From Dugong dugon (Eukaryota; Chordata; Mammalia; Sirenia; Dugongidae), in NCBI GenBank assembly GCA_030035585.1, contig CM057462.1, positions 141,572,734-141,636,733 on the forward strand: 64,000 nucleotides of DNA. Reading direction: 5' to 3'. A program made the position numbers and the translations under genes. Shown here piece by piece: positions 21,572 through 32,934 of the stretch. Position 1 is the first letter of the stretch. Each line of letters opens with the position of its first letter. The notes beneath the pieces are model-generated. The model saw nothing but the letters and a program-made list of their open reading frames with translations, had not been told where the DNA came from and did no database searches.

Positions 21572-22926
21572 TAAGTTATTTATTTTATGTTTGCTTACTG
21601 TGTCCTAGCTTCTTGTTTTGTGTTGTTTTGATATGCCCAAATAGGCTGGTCCTGTGAGCTAGTTTGATTATTGGCACCTTTGAAGCTCTAAGGTCCTGTC
21701 ACCAGGTAGTTGGATCTATTGTTTGGTATGTGATCCCAGGAGTCCATTTACTTTTCTTGTATGGATTCAGCTCAGGTGTCCAGGTAGTTGGTCAAGTGTG
21801 TGGTGCAGGCTCTCACCTACAGTCCTAGACAGGCAGGGGTGATTGGAGTACATACAGGTATCTGGTTGCAGTAGGGGGTCATGTGCTGAGCAAGGCAGGG
21901 GAATGAAGGTTGTACCTGAGTGTCTGGCAGGAAAGTATGCCCGTTTCCTAGAGTGCATAGCTGGGTGGGTTTTGCAGCTGGAGTATGGGTAACCAGTGCT
22001 GTTGGCTGTAAGGACTGGGAGGCGCCACTTACTCTTGGACCCCTTTTGCAGGTGGCTAGGTGGTGTGGGTGGAGCCATCAGTCCTCAGGCCCTTGATGTG
22101 GGTAGGTGAGGACTCTGCTTAATGGGCAGAGCAGTGTTAAATGTCAAAAACCTGCCACTCCACCCTATAGCTGATACAGCTGAAGTTAGGCTTCAGGTAT
22201 ATACCCTGTTGGACTGTGCTAATGAAGGCTTACACTGTTGAAATGGGCCCACACAGGTCTATGCAAGGATGAAAGGCATTCAAAGTCTGTGGACCCCTTA
22301 TGCCTGTGCCTAGGGAGCTGTGCCTGCCCTGAGTTCCCTGCTCAGAGGAGCTGGCATATTAATTTTTCCAGTTTGTTAATTTGTTCCCTCTCCAAGGCTG
22401 AGAGAATGGTTCAGGGCACATGACGGGTCCAACTTTTGGCCCAGGGGATGCAGCAATCACTGAAGCTGGCCCAGATCACTGCAGAGTAGGGAGGGAGCAG
22501 GTAAATGGGAGAGAGATTCTTCCCAAACATGGTGTTTTTTTTAATCCACATGGTAGGTTAGACGCGTGTACTTATCTTTTGCTGATTGAGTGCCACTTTT
22601 CACTGGTTCTGGAGGCTTGAGTAGTCTCCGCCACTCAGTCTCTCCCAGTGTATAAAACACATCCCAAACACCACTGCTTGCCTCAGCATGCACACCAGCC
22701 AATCCAGCCTGCAGGGTGCCATTTCCCACTGGGTCAGGTCTAGAAACTCCTCACTGCTTCTGAACCATCTCTCCCTCCCCCTGCCACTCAGTCCAATTCC
22801 TCAACTTCACCTTTGATGTTCAGGGCTCCTAGATTGTCATAAATAATTGATTCATTTGTTTTTTTGGGTCTTTGTTGTAAGAGGGACCACTGGAAGCATC
22901 TGACTACTCTGCCATCTTGGCCCTGC
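21572..22926 (-). promoter_or_regulatory. L1 copy 2 5' UTR (non-monomer type)
   Basis: On the - strand it starts GGGCCAAGATGGCAGAGTAG, with a YY1-like CAAGATGG. It aligns by eye with 56227-57574 (for example the GTCAGATGCTTCC opening and the CAATAATCAAACTAGCTCA box near 21655, compare 57471). No tandem units. Confidence 0.7.
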
Positions 22927-23081
22927 CTAGTTATACTTACTTTTATCTTGGTAGTTTGGGACTAGAGATATATAACTTTTGTATATATGTGATTAATGAA
23001 AGTGGATTAAAAAGATTCCTCAGAGAGGATATGTAGTGTAAGATGAAATGAGGGCCAGCTACAGGGCCATGAATTACATCA

Positions 23082-23718
23082 AAATTTAACAGGTGTTAGG
23101 TGATGAAATTCCACCACTTGTCTGTCAGTTTGTCTTAGTGTAGTGGCTCGCGTGTTGCTGTGATGCTGGAAGCTGTCACGAGTATTTCAAATACCAGCAG
23201 GGTCACCCATGATGGACAGGCTTGCAAAGATATCACTTTGAGGACTAAGGTGTGCCTGACCCAAGCCATGGTGTTTTCAATTGCCTCATATGCACATGAA
23301 AGCTGTACAATGAATAAGGAAGACTGAAGAAGAACTGATGCATTTGAATTATGGTGTTGGTGAAGAATACTGAATATACCATGGACTGCCAGACAAATGA
23401 ACAAATTTGTCTTAGAAAAGCACAGGCAGAATGCACCTTAGAAGCGAGGATGGCGAGACTTCATCTCACATACTTTGGACATGTTATCAGGAGGGACCAG
23501 TCCCTGGAGAAGGACATCACGCTTCGAAAAGTGGAGAGTCAGCAAAAAAAGGAAGACCCTCAACAAGATGAACTGATACAATGGCTGCAACAGTGGGATC
23601 AAGCATAATAACGATCATGAGGATTGCGCAGGACAGGGCAGTGTTTTATTCTGTTGTACACAGGGTCTCTGTGAGTCAGAACCCACTCGACGGCACTGAA
23701 CAATAAATGTAAATTTAA
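23082..23718 (+). mobile_element. Internally deleted RTE (5' end joined to 3' end)
   Basis: About 23090-23710. It begins with the RTE 5' terminus (TTGTCTGTCAGTTTGTCTTA, TACCAGCAGGGTCACCCATG; compare the reverse of 14985-15040), then switches near 23221 to the 3' end of the RT frame (ACTAAGGTGTGCCTGACCCA, compare 16690) and runs through GAGTCAGAACCCACTCGACG. About 2.7 kb of coding sequence is absent. AAATTTAA at 23082-23089 and 23711-23718 may be the target duplication. An 85-codon frame at 23351-23608 (start MVLVKNTEYTMDCQTNEQIC) is RTE C-terminus. Confidence 0.82.
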
Positions 23719-24379
23719 TTTTGACCATATAGTTTGTAAATAATCCCTAACAGGCAGTTTCTTAGTCCCGTTGCTCAGTTGTATTTCTGTGGCTTTGCTG
23801 TGCTAAGTGCAAATCCTTAAACAGCTTGTTGACCCCTTATCCTATATGCATTGCTTTCCTGTCTGCCATTTCTCCCTCCTATAGGTGCATATCACTGTTA
23901 TTCAATTACTCTTCTGCTACTGCTTCTTTATGTGCTCATTTCCTTCTAGTTGCTCTCACTGTTGTGGTTCCAAAGATTTCCCTGAAATCACTGTATTTCC
24001 ATCTGGTGTATCCACTTCTTCACTAATGTTGTTTCTCAAGGCAAGTTCTGAAGCCTCTCTGTTTACCAGAGGATTTCACCCTCACAATCTGTTAAATGCT
24101 TTTTTGTGTTCCCTTTCTTCACATACTCAGCAGAGACATTTTTAACTTCCCTCAAACTTCACTATTTGGAATTGAGATTACTAGCCTCCTAACATAGTGC
24201 TATCAAGAGAAATATTATCTGCAAAATTCAACTGGTCTGCACTTCCAACTGCAAGGAAAACTGGGGAATATATGTCAGCTGAAAAGAAGGCCATGGTTTG
24301 GGTCAGCACTTAGCAGCTGTGCCACTTTTGCTCATAGGGGTTTTGTGATAACTAAGTGTTAATTCATATGAGAACTCAT
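23719..24379. other. No recognisable feature
   Basis: Mixed composition with chance frames up to 86 codons. No repeat family or gene recognised. Confidence 0.4.
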
Positions 24380-24533
24380 TAAAAAAACCCATTGCCATTG
24401 AGTCGATTCCGACTCATAATGACCCTATAGGACAGAGTAGAACTGCCCCATAGAGTTTCCAAGTAGCAGCTGGTTGATTCAAACTGCTGACCTTTTGGTT
24501 AGCAGCCAAGCTTCTAACCACTTCGCCACCTGG
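24380..24533 (-). mobile_element. AfroSINE, short type
   Basis: Reverse copy: A-rich end, TTGAGTCGATTCCGACTCAT, GACAGAGTAGAACTGCCCCA, CTGACCTTTTGGTTAGCAGC. The head is cut at CGCCACCTGG. No clear target duplication. Confidence 0.9.
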
Positions 24534-26461
24534 TTTATGTGTAATACATGTTCAATAAATGTTCAATATTAAAGTTTTCATTTCTTTTCCACATCAAATT
24601 CTAGTCCCTCTTTAACTCAGAATAACTAAGTCTTGTTAAACAGCATTTTGAACTATAAAAGTTACAGTTCACCTAAATATAAATTTAACTTTGTATGAAA
24701 CTTCTATACTTCCATTGAACACACTGTCCATCTATATGATTAATTACTCTAAATGTAAGTAAAAAATTTTTCTCATATTGTTGTCACAGATAAATTTTAT
24801 GACCAAATATGAGGTAAGCATAAATTGATCTTTGATAAACACTGTATTTGTAGCAAGTATAATAGGAATATTATTTCTTTTTCTACTCTCTGACATTTTT
24901 GTATAGTAATTTTTAAAAAAAGCCAAAATTAGTTAATTAGATTACATGAGACAGTGAAAAAAGAATTCTGGAGAAAGTTTTCCCTATTAAATTGAATTTG
25001 TAATTGATAGCAAAGTACTAAAAAGCTCCATTTACTTAAATGTTTATCTTGTTAAATATTACTGTCCTTGAAACTGATGATTAAACAATTCTTCTAGGCA
25101 GCAATTCAATATGGAAATCAGTGAAACTATGTCTTATTTTATCTTGTTAAAAATTACAGCATTATAAAGCTTTCGCATTGTACTCTGAAATCACAAACCA
25201 TTAATGTCCCAGCATGTCATTAAATGGTACATTCCAATTCAGAATGTGGCTCTAATAATCTTTTAAATGAACTTACCGTAAATAAATTAAATGTCAACCA
25301 AGAGTATTTGTTTGGTAAACACAATATTTAAGGAACATTATCAAATATTAAAAGAATATGTGCAACAACTAAATGAAGAGACAGAATCTAAGTTCTCTGA
25401 AGCTATAAAGCCTATATACAATTCTAAAATTTTAATGTTAAAGGGCCAATTATGGCATTTTAAAGGTAGCCTCACTATTAAACAAAATGGAAAACTATTG
25501 ATGTTGGGTGAAAATAAAGAAAACCTGAGTAAAAGGTGGCAGTTTTTTATAAGTTGGGTTTATTATTTATTACACACTGGAGAATTGTAGGATTTTTCAA
25601 ATTTGGGCTTTGGCTGGATGATTTTGAGGGGAAAACCTAGGAAGTGAGGTAGCCTGGATTGAGTTCCTTTAGAAAGTAGAGACAATTTTATGATTGGTTA
25701 TCTCAATAAATCTTATCTACAGGGAGAGCAGACAGGCTACAGCTGTAATTGTTAATGAAGTGACAATCATTCATATTAGCCAGGAGAAATACGTTTTGCT
25801 ATTTTGTGGCATCCAGAATTGTTCATGCTTTGTTTGTGTTCAGACATGATTAAAAAGTGGGCTTCTTTTGTCTTGCTCTATCATGGTCACAGAGTGGCCT
25901 GTCTGATGTTGGTGTTCTATGAAATTGCTTTATGCTCAACAGGTCACTACCAAGACCTAACTGTGAATGTTAGGCCAGCTCACAGGAACACCAAGGGCTG
26001 TTTGATAGTACCAGACCAGCTCACGTATGTCACAGTCTGCTCTTCTCTTTCTTAGTACTCACTTACGAAGACAATTCATTTATTTCCATAAATATGTACA
26101 CAGTGGCCTTCCTTTAACTGAATTCTGTACTATATGATCATTTATACTGACAGAGACATGCTGCTGAATAAACAATACAGCTAGAGTGAGCTCACTATTA
26201 ATTTTACTAAGTTTAATTTGTTATTATAACTAGTAATGCAATCTTTAAAAAATATAAATTGTAATAATATTGGGTGGGATTCCATTTTACATTATGGATC
26301 ATGCAGGGGAAATTTTATCATTAAAACTAATGATCCAACAATATTTAAAACAATATATAGAAAAAATATGGCTGAAGAACTAGATTTTTTATTTGCTTCA
26401 AAGGAATCAAGGTTTAGATAAAGTAACAATGACAAAGGGTAAACAGAAATAATTACAAGCC
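24534..26461. other. Unrecognised AT-rich region
   Basis: About 1.9 kb without a recognised repeat. It contains a 99-codon open frame at 25291-25590 (+) starting MSTKSICLVNTIFKEH, and an 83-codon one at 25804-26055. Neither shows a family motif, and neither has visible exon context, so I do not call them genes. Confidence 0.4.
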
Positions 26462-27150
26462 AAATGAAAATCCTCACAACTGGACCATTAAACAGCATCA
26501 TACTAAATGGAAGAAAAAAAAAAATTGAAGCTCTCAATTTCAGTCTACTTGATCAACAATCAAGGTCAAAGGAAAAAGCATCAGTCAAATAATCAAATGA
26601 AATATTGCACAGGGCAATTCTGTTGCAAAAGATTTCTTTAAAGTTTTAAAAAGCAAAGACGTCACTTTGATGACTAGAGTGCACCTGACCCAAGCCACAG
26701 TCTTTTTAATTGCCTCATATGCATGCACAAGCTGGACAATGAAAAAGGAAGACAGAAGAAGGACTGATGCATCCGAATTGTGGTGTTGGTGAAGAATACT
26801 GAACATACCATGGACTGCCAGAAGAACAAACAAATCAGTCTCAGAAAAAATACAAACAGAAATGCTCCTTAGAAGCTAAGATGGAGAGATTTCAGCTCAT
26901 TTACGTTGGACACTTCATCACAGAAGACCAATCACTGGAAAAGGACATCATGGTTGGTAAAGCAGAGGGTCAGTAAAAACAAGGGAAATCTTTTATGAGA
27001 TGGACTGACACAATAGCCACAACAACGGACTCAAATATACCAAAGATCATGAAGATGACTGAGGACCAGGCAATGTTTCATCCTATTATACATAAAATTG
27101 CCACAAATCAGAGCTAACTCAAAGGCAACTAACAAAAACAATAACAAAGG
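26462..27150 (+). mobile_element. RTE 3' fragment (5' truncated)
   Basis: Starts at AAAATCCTCACAACTGGACC (compare 16489) and runs to the tail CAAAGGCAACTAACAAAAAC. The frame is destroyed, and a poly(A) expansion sits at 26513-26523. A simple 5' truncation, as usual for LINE copies. Possible target repeat GCCAA at both ends. Confidence 0.88.
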
Positions 27151-27430
27151 CCAACATTTGTTAGATTATCAAAACAATGCTTTTTGAGTGCTTACTGTGG
27201 GCCAAGTAGCTGACATGCAATAACTCAATCTCTGCAACAAAAATATGAAATTGATTTTAGCATCATCCTTATTTTACAGTTGAGGAAAAGGGTTTAGACA
27301 CCTTGTGTAAATTACCTTAGGTCGTTCAGGCTAATATGTAATATAAACAGATTTGTGATTTGAAACCATGTCTGTCTGAGTCCAGAGCCAAGTCTTCAAT
27401 CTTTATGCTAATGTTTATCCTTCTAAGGAG
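27151..27430 (+). mobile_element. MIR SINE
   Basis: MIR order: GAGTGCTTACTGTGGGCCAA, CTTATTTTACAGTTGAGGAA, AGTCCAGAGCCAAGTCTTCA. Strongly decayed. Confidence 0.7.
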
Positions 27431-28055
27431 CTTCCTCTAGGAAATATCAATATACAGAAAGGCCACCTAGGATGAAGACATAGACAGCATGGTACCAATC
27501 ATTCAGGAAGTAATTATTTTAGGCTAATTAACACAGTACACTATTGGTATAGAGTGAGAAAGATCACAAACAATTTTCTGCTATAAAAAATATAAGTAGC
27601 TATCTACAGAGCCACCAGTCTAAAAGGCTCATCAGATTAACTCCAGGCTATGTTGGGATGATGGAGTAAAGATTACTGTTGCAAACAAATGTAATTATAA
27701 ATGATTATCTCCATGTATAGATCTTTCACAAATAAGGGGCTAGTACTTAGTATGATCTGCCTCTGTTTCATAGTGCAAAAGTCTAGATAGATGAAAGGAC
27801 AAACCTAGACACCTCTTCTCTCTCTCTCTCCCCTGCCCCCCACTCCCCTCAGGAGTTGGAATTAAATTTCACAGAGACTCATGATCTTAAGACTGCTATC
27901 TTCCCATAGTTCATCACTAAGTCACAAGTAAAAAGGATTAACAGAGGCAGGATTGGAAAATGATACAATCCTCCCGTTAACTTGGCAATATCTTGGCAAA
28001 AAAAAAAAAAAAAAAAAAACTTTGAAATTTGTCTTATACTCCTTACTTACTACCT
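27431..28055. other. No gene; a (TC)n stretch and a 22-base A run
   Basis: Includes a CTCT-repeat at 27817-27830 and an uninterrupted A run at 27998-28019. No other feature recognised. Confidence 0.5.
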
Positions 28056-28460
28056 ACTTCTACGAATCTACAAGAAAAGAAACAGATTAAAATCTAAAAT
28101 GAAGATAAAATTTATGAACAAAGGTATTCATCAAACCAGTATTTATAATGTTGAAAACAAACTAAATTTGCAATATTAGAGGAATGATGAAGTGAATTGT
28201 ATTCCCATATAATTTAATATAATGCAGCCATTTACAATTTGTTTTTTAAAGTTTTTTAATGCTATAAGAAAATATTTATGCTATGTCATGAAACAACAAA
28301 AAAAAAAATAAAATTGTGTACACCTACATGATCATAACTATAAAAACATATATACAAACACTGGAGGAAAACATAGTACAATGTTAGTTATGACTATATA
28401 AGGATAGGAAATATAGATTACGTAAATCCTTCTTAAGACTTTCCAAATTTTTAACACTAG
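28056..28460 (+). mobile_element. Ancient L1 3' end
   Basis: Typical order of an old L1 3' terminus: CAGTATTTATAATGTTGAAAAC, TATAATGCAGCC, a TATGCTATGTCATGAAAC zone and CTTTCCAAATTTTTAAC. No frame. Confidence 0.55.
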
Positions 28461-28619
28461 ACATGACCATCATTTCCTCTCCTAGATACTCATTTCTAGA
28501 ATCTGCTAAAATGACAGAATCTAGAAAGGCAGACCTTTATAACTATCTCACCCTCCTCATATCCAACCAACCATGGATAATTATCTGGCCCAATGCCAGT
28601 CAAGGCACTGGTGGCCCAA

Positions 28620-29005
28620 TGACAAATTTGAGTGTTTTGAGAATTGAACTGAGACAAAGAGATTGTAATCAATTATTGACAGGAGTAGATGCTGAGCGGT
28701 CATAATTTAGAGGTGATGCTGGTTTTAAAGGACATTATACAAAATGAGGAAGAAGAGAGACAGAGAGAGAGAAACATGGTAGATAAACAGCAGATAAAAA
28801 GAAGATTTTTGAGGCCACATGGCTCCAGGGAGTAACAAAAAGTGGCATCTCAGTTCATGACATCCAAAACACAGTCCCCATGGGGGCCAGCATTACTCCC
28901 TTCCATTCTTTGGAACTCTGAGCTTTCTGCAGTCTTATAATAAATGACACTTTTTATCTGACCTAGTTTAAGTTGGTTTCCGTACCCTGAAACCAAAAGA
29001 ATTTG
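28620..29005 (+). mobile_element. Probable ERVL-type LTR (3' part)
   Basis: AATAAA at 28939 is followed by CTAGTTTAAGTTGGTTTCCG and CCTGAAACCAAAAGAATTTG. This is the usual end of ERVL-class LTRs. The 5' boundary and target duplication were not resolved. Confidence 0.4.
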
Positions 29006-29792
29006 ATAGAATAAATGAAAGGAAATGTACCAGAACACCTTAATATACTTCTTTTCATATAAAAAAAAATGGAATAGGAATGAAATACCACCTAGCAAAG
29101 CATAGGTTTCAATTGTTCCCCTATGAATTTTTTATTCTGAGTTCTGGAGTTAATATGTTTTATTTTACATGAGTAGTTGAAATTTTACTTTACATCTCAA
29201 ATTAAAATGAGCTTTAAAATCTTATTATTTTTTTTAGAGCCCATTAATGAGTGATGATATGTTAGATGATAATTAAAAATATAAATGCATGTGTAATAGT
29301 TACTATCTTTGCTACAAAAGAGTATTTTTTCAAAGTTTACTGAATTAACTGATCACTTCAAAAATAGCATGAAATATTATTGAATCACTTTTATTACTCT
29401 CTGGATAAGTTTTTTTCCCCCCTATATTTTAAATTAATATAAGTGCATAGAACTGTCAAAATCTTTCATAAGAAATGAAAACATGATTTCTGTTATTAAA
29501 AATTTCTTAATCTACTGGAAGAAGATAATAATTGCAATATTATACCTTAAATGTATCAATACAGGTATCTATAAAGGATTATACCACTGAGAGAAGAGAG
29601 ATTGCCTGACAAACATAACAGCCAGAGAACACTTCTCAGAAGATGTGATTGTTACAAATGTATGGTACTCAGTACTAACTTAACTAAAATACAACTGTTA
29701 AATTATGAAAGAAATGGGCATACTGACAATGCACGCACATGTACACTTGATCTAGGAACAAAGGAGAGGGATAATAATACCTGTCCTGTCTC
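29006..29792. other. No recognisable feature
   Basis: AT-rich; no repeat family or supported frame. Confidence 0.45.
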
Positions 29793-30767
29793 ATAGGTAC
29801 TGTGGTACAGTGAATTGCTTTTATGTAGCCTTTCTAGCCATAGTCTCTTAACTCCCACAAAATGATTGGCTGGGACTATGCAAATAAGGCGTATAAAACT
29901 CTTGCAGGGATTGGACAGCGACTATGCAAATAAAGTGCCTGTGGCCTACCAAGAGGATTGGCCATTTTTGCCATCCTGCTGTGCTTAAAAGAGCCAATCT
30001 CTTGAGGGGGGAGACTTCACTACCATCAAGAAGAAGAGTTGGGAGTGGAGCACATCCTTTGGATCTGGGGTCCCTGTACTGAGAACCTCCTAGACCCAGA
30101 AGACTGACAGAGCTGTAACGCTAGAGATGGCACAAGAGAGTACAGGACTGCATGAGTGGTGAGAACCAGGAGACTGGCTCAAGATGGCTGCAGTGGGCTT
30201 CCCGGCCCACAGAGCAAGGCAGCTGCAGTGGGCTCACCGATTCACAGAGCAAAACAGTTGAGTGCCTACAGGCAGGAGGCTTCCTGCTGAGTGGGGTGCC
30301 TCCAGAAGCTAAAGAGTTAACACTTGCCTGAGCAGGACAAAGGCCAAGAGCAAGGGCCAGTGGTAGGCACAGCCCAGAGCCAGATCTGCCTGCTTGCAAG
30401 CATAGTCAAGAAGGAGGTGAGAGATTGGAAGCTGTCCTAATTGATGAACTGTATCCTGTCTCCTGAGTTGTTCCTGTTACTTTCAAGTTGATCCTGATCC
30501 TGAACTGCAACCTGTTACTTCCCTAATAAACCCCATAACTGTGAGTACTGTCTGTGAGTTCTGTGTGGCCATTGCAACGAATTATCAAACCCGCCAGAGA
30601 TGTAGAGAGTGCCATGGTGAGGATGGCTGATGTCAGAAAGGGTGAAAAAGGTTAGAGATTGGAGGTATGGCTGACCTTCACCTCACAGGAATCACTTTGT
30701 GTTGATGGTGATTATCCTCCCCCCTCATGAAGTCAGAGGACTTTAGATGCCGCCAGACTATAGGTAC
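29793..30767 (+). mobile_element. Solo ERV LTR, 962 bp, with flanking direct repeat
   Basis: Proposed LTR 29801-30762, starting TGTGGTACAGTG. ATAGGTAC flanks both sides (29793-29800, 30760-30767), of which GGTAC is the likely 5-bp duplication. Promoter elements: three ATTGG boxes (near 29865, 29910, 29955), octamer ATGCAAAT at 29878 and 29924, TATAAA at 29892. CTAATAAACC near 30522 would be the polyA signal before a U5-like CTGTGAGTTCTGTGTGGCCA. The 3' end (TA instead of CA) is decayed. No viral genes remain, and open frames here are chance. Confidence 0.72.
29865..29931 (+). promoter_or_regulatory. LTR promoter: CCAAT boxes, TATA box, two octamers
   Basis: ATTGGCTGG, ATGCAAAT, GTATAAAACT, a second ATTGG and a second ATGCAAAT lie within 67 bases. 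The two GACTATGCAAATA blocks look like a short internal duplication. Confidence 0.6.
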
Positions 30768-30774
30768 ATACATA

Positions 30775-30930
30775 TTTTTTCCATATTACTGATGAATTAA
30801 CCAAGGATTCTACAGATTAAGTGTTATCTAATATTACATACTTGCTAATGAGCCTAATCTGTACTAGAACTGATGTTTTTTAAATTCAATTTCAGGATTC
30901 ATTATACCACACCAAACTTCTTTTTAATCT
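30775..30930 (+). mobile_element. MIR-like fragment
   Basis: CATATTACTGATGAATTAAC, TACTTGCTAATGAGCC and CATTATACCACACC follow MIR order. Heavily decayed. Confidence 0.45.
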
Positions 30931-31244
30931 CATGCCCTTAATGAAAGTTCTAAAGTTATCAGGCAGAAAGATATGCCTGGGACGTACTGGTTACTAATAT
31001 ACTGAAGTTAACAAACTGTAAATAATTAAGAGTAATCAGATGGTAAGGAGTTTTCAAAATCATATTTCATAAATATAATTGTGGCTATGTGGAAGTTTGA
31101 CCTCGGGAAATGTCACGTAAGCTAAGTGAGAAAGACATTTCAAGAAGTGGTTGGCCAAAGATAATGAATAAAATGAAGAGGTAAAGGAGTCTGAGAGTTT
31201 AAAAAAGCTATTGGAAGGAGAAAGATATTTCAGTGGAGTTATAT

Positions 31245-31394
31245 GGAGCCCTGGTGGCAGAGTGGTTAAGAGCTCAGCTGCTAACCAAAAGGTCGGCAGT
31301 TCAAATCCACCAGCTGCTCCTTGGAAACCCTATGGGGCAGTTCTACAGGGTCACATGAGCGGGAATCGACTCGACAGCAATGTTTTGTTTTTTA
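31245..31394 (+). mobile_element. AfroSINE, short type
   Basis: GGAGCCCTGGTGGCAGAGTG, TTCAAATCCACCAGCTGCTC, then a short internal deletion (TCTGTCCTATAG lost) and GCGGGAATCGACTCGACAGC. Well preserved, so probably young. Confidence 0.93.
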
Positions 31395-31750
31395 AATATG
31401 AAGATGGAATGCAGATGTGGAAAATTAAATTAAGATTAGCATAGTAAATTGTAGAAATGGCATGATTATTTCATTCCTTTATGCATGCCCCTTTGCAATA
31501 TGACTTTGAAACTCCTCCAGATTTTTCTCTATCCTTTCAATCTGGGATGCCTTTATGACTTGCTTTGGCCAAAAGAATGCAGCAAAAATGACATTACGTG
31601 ACTTCCAAGCTTAGGATTTAAGACACCTTGCAGCTCCAGTTCATCCCTATTGGAATGCTTCCGCTATTATCCAAAGAAGATTGGGCCAGCCTGCTAAAGA
31701 CAAAGAATCCAGCTGATAGCCAGCACAAATCACCAGATATGTGAGTAAGG

Positions 31751-32532
31751 CCATCTGTGGTAGGCAGAATTCTAAAGGTGTCCCCCGGAGACTCCTGGTT
31801 AATCAATCGAATACTAATTTAGCACTGCTGTGGAGGGACGCTGCAGATATAATTAAGGTTACTAATCATCTCACCTTAAAATATGGAGATTATCCTAGAT
31901 TATCAAAAAAGACCCAATGATTCACATGAGCCTTTAAATACAGAAGAATGAGTCAGGGCTTTGAATTGGTTTGTTCTGGTTCAAACACCTGCTGAGAATT
32001 TGCATTTCTAACAAGTTCCCAGGAAGTTATACCCAAGAACCACCTTGGGATCTTGTTAAGATATAGATCCTGATTCAGTATATCTGGGGCGGAAATGCAA
32101 ATTCTCAGCAGTTCAAAGCCCTGGGATGAGTCAGAGAGATGCAGCAGAAGGGGGCTTTACAGAGATTCCAAGCATGAGAAGGATTCAACATGCTGAGGCT
32201 GGCTCTGAGAGGTACGGGACCACATGAACAGAGAGGAAAGAGTCCTCTAGGATCTAAGGGCAACTGCCACCTAACAGCCAGCAAGAAAACAAGGATCTCA
32301 GTCCTACACCGCAAGAAACAAGATTCTATCAACAACCTGAATCAGCTTGGAAGCAGATTTTTCACAAAGCTTCCCCAGTCAGCCAACACCTTGATGTAGG
32401 CCTTGAGGAATCTGAAACAGAGAAACCAGCTGCATGAAACTACAGAGCTATGAGATAATAAACTGGTATTGCTTTACACCACTAAACGTATGGTAATTTG
32501 TGATAGCAGCAATAGAAAACTAATATACCATC
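31751..32532 (+). mobile_element. MLT1-type solo LTR (inner), 5-bp TSD
   Basis: The LTR occupies 31756-32527: TGTGGTAGGCAGAATTCTAA opening, CTGCAGATATAATTAAGGTT, closing GCAATAGAAAACTAATATA. CCATC at 31751-31755 and 32528-32532 is the target duplication. A hAT element lies within it. Confidence 0.8.
31946..32131. mobile_element. Palindromic hAT non-autonomous transposon, 8-bp TSD
   Basis: 170 bp at 31954-32123. Terminal CAGGGCTTTGAA pairs with TTCAAAGCCCTG, and an inner perfect 19-bp inverted repeat is at 31989-32007 and 32093-32111. GAATGAGT (31946-31953) and GGATGAGT (32124-32131) form an 8-bp target duplication with one mismatch, diagnostic of hAT. The core resembles MER5-type repeats. 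No transposase. Confidence 0.85.
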
Positions 32533-32934
32533 TTAAACTATCTACCCCCAGTTGAGCCTCCAGTTGACTACAGTCACATGCAGATCCCAACTGAGCCTAG
32601 CCCAAATAATGACCCACAAAACTGACTGATGTTTTAGGCCATGATATTTTTGAGTGGTTTATTATGCAGTAATAGATAACTGATAACAGAAATTGGTACT
32701 AAGAATTGGGGTCTGCAGTATTAAAAACCAAAATTATGTGATACTGACTTTGGGACTGAGTGAAGGGTGGAGCCTTGAAAAGCAAAGAGGAAACTGTTAG
32801 TAAAGGCTGAAAAAAATGGTAAGTAAACTGCTATCAGAAGCTAGTAGTAGAAACCATAAGCCTAAATGACATATCCAGCAACAGTTTGTATAGTGAGAAG
32901 AGCACAACCCCATTCCTAAGAAATATCAACATTT

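Larger units (their letters stand above)
18066..22926 (-). mobile_element. LINE-1 copy 2, internally deleted
   Basis: Read on the - strand: 5' end with CCAAGATGGCAGAG (22912-22920 region), 5' UTR to 21572, ORF1 remnant, post-ORF1 spacer to about 20440, then an abrupt jump to the ORF2 C-terminal third (19060-20410) and a 3' UTR ending near 18066. Relative to copy 3, about 2.7 kb (spacer end to mid ORF2) is absent, including endonuclease and RT. Its 5' UTR matches copy 3 and not copies 1 and 4. Confidence 0.88.
31470..32691 (+). mobile_element. MaLR LTR (outer) split by a second LTR
   Basis: Left part about 31470-31755 (GCCAGCACAAATCACCAGAT, GTGAGTAAGGCCATC), right part 32528-32691 (CAGTTGAGCCTCCAGTTGAC, GTAATAGATAACTGATAACA). 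The LTR end is followed at 32692 by GAAATTGGTACTAAGAATTG, which resembles the start of MaLR internal sequence, so this was once more than a solo LTR. Left boundary approximate. Confidence 0.65.

Noticed and set aside
30121-30399. 92-codon frame on the - strand
   Set aside because: Antisense within an ERV LTR; no domain and no exon signals.
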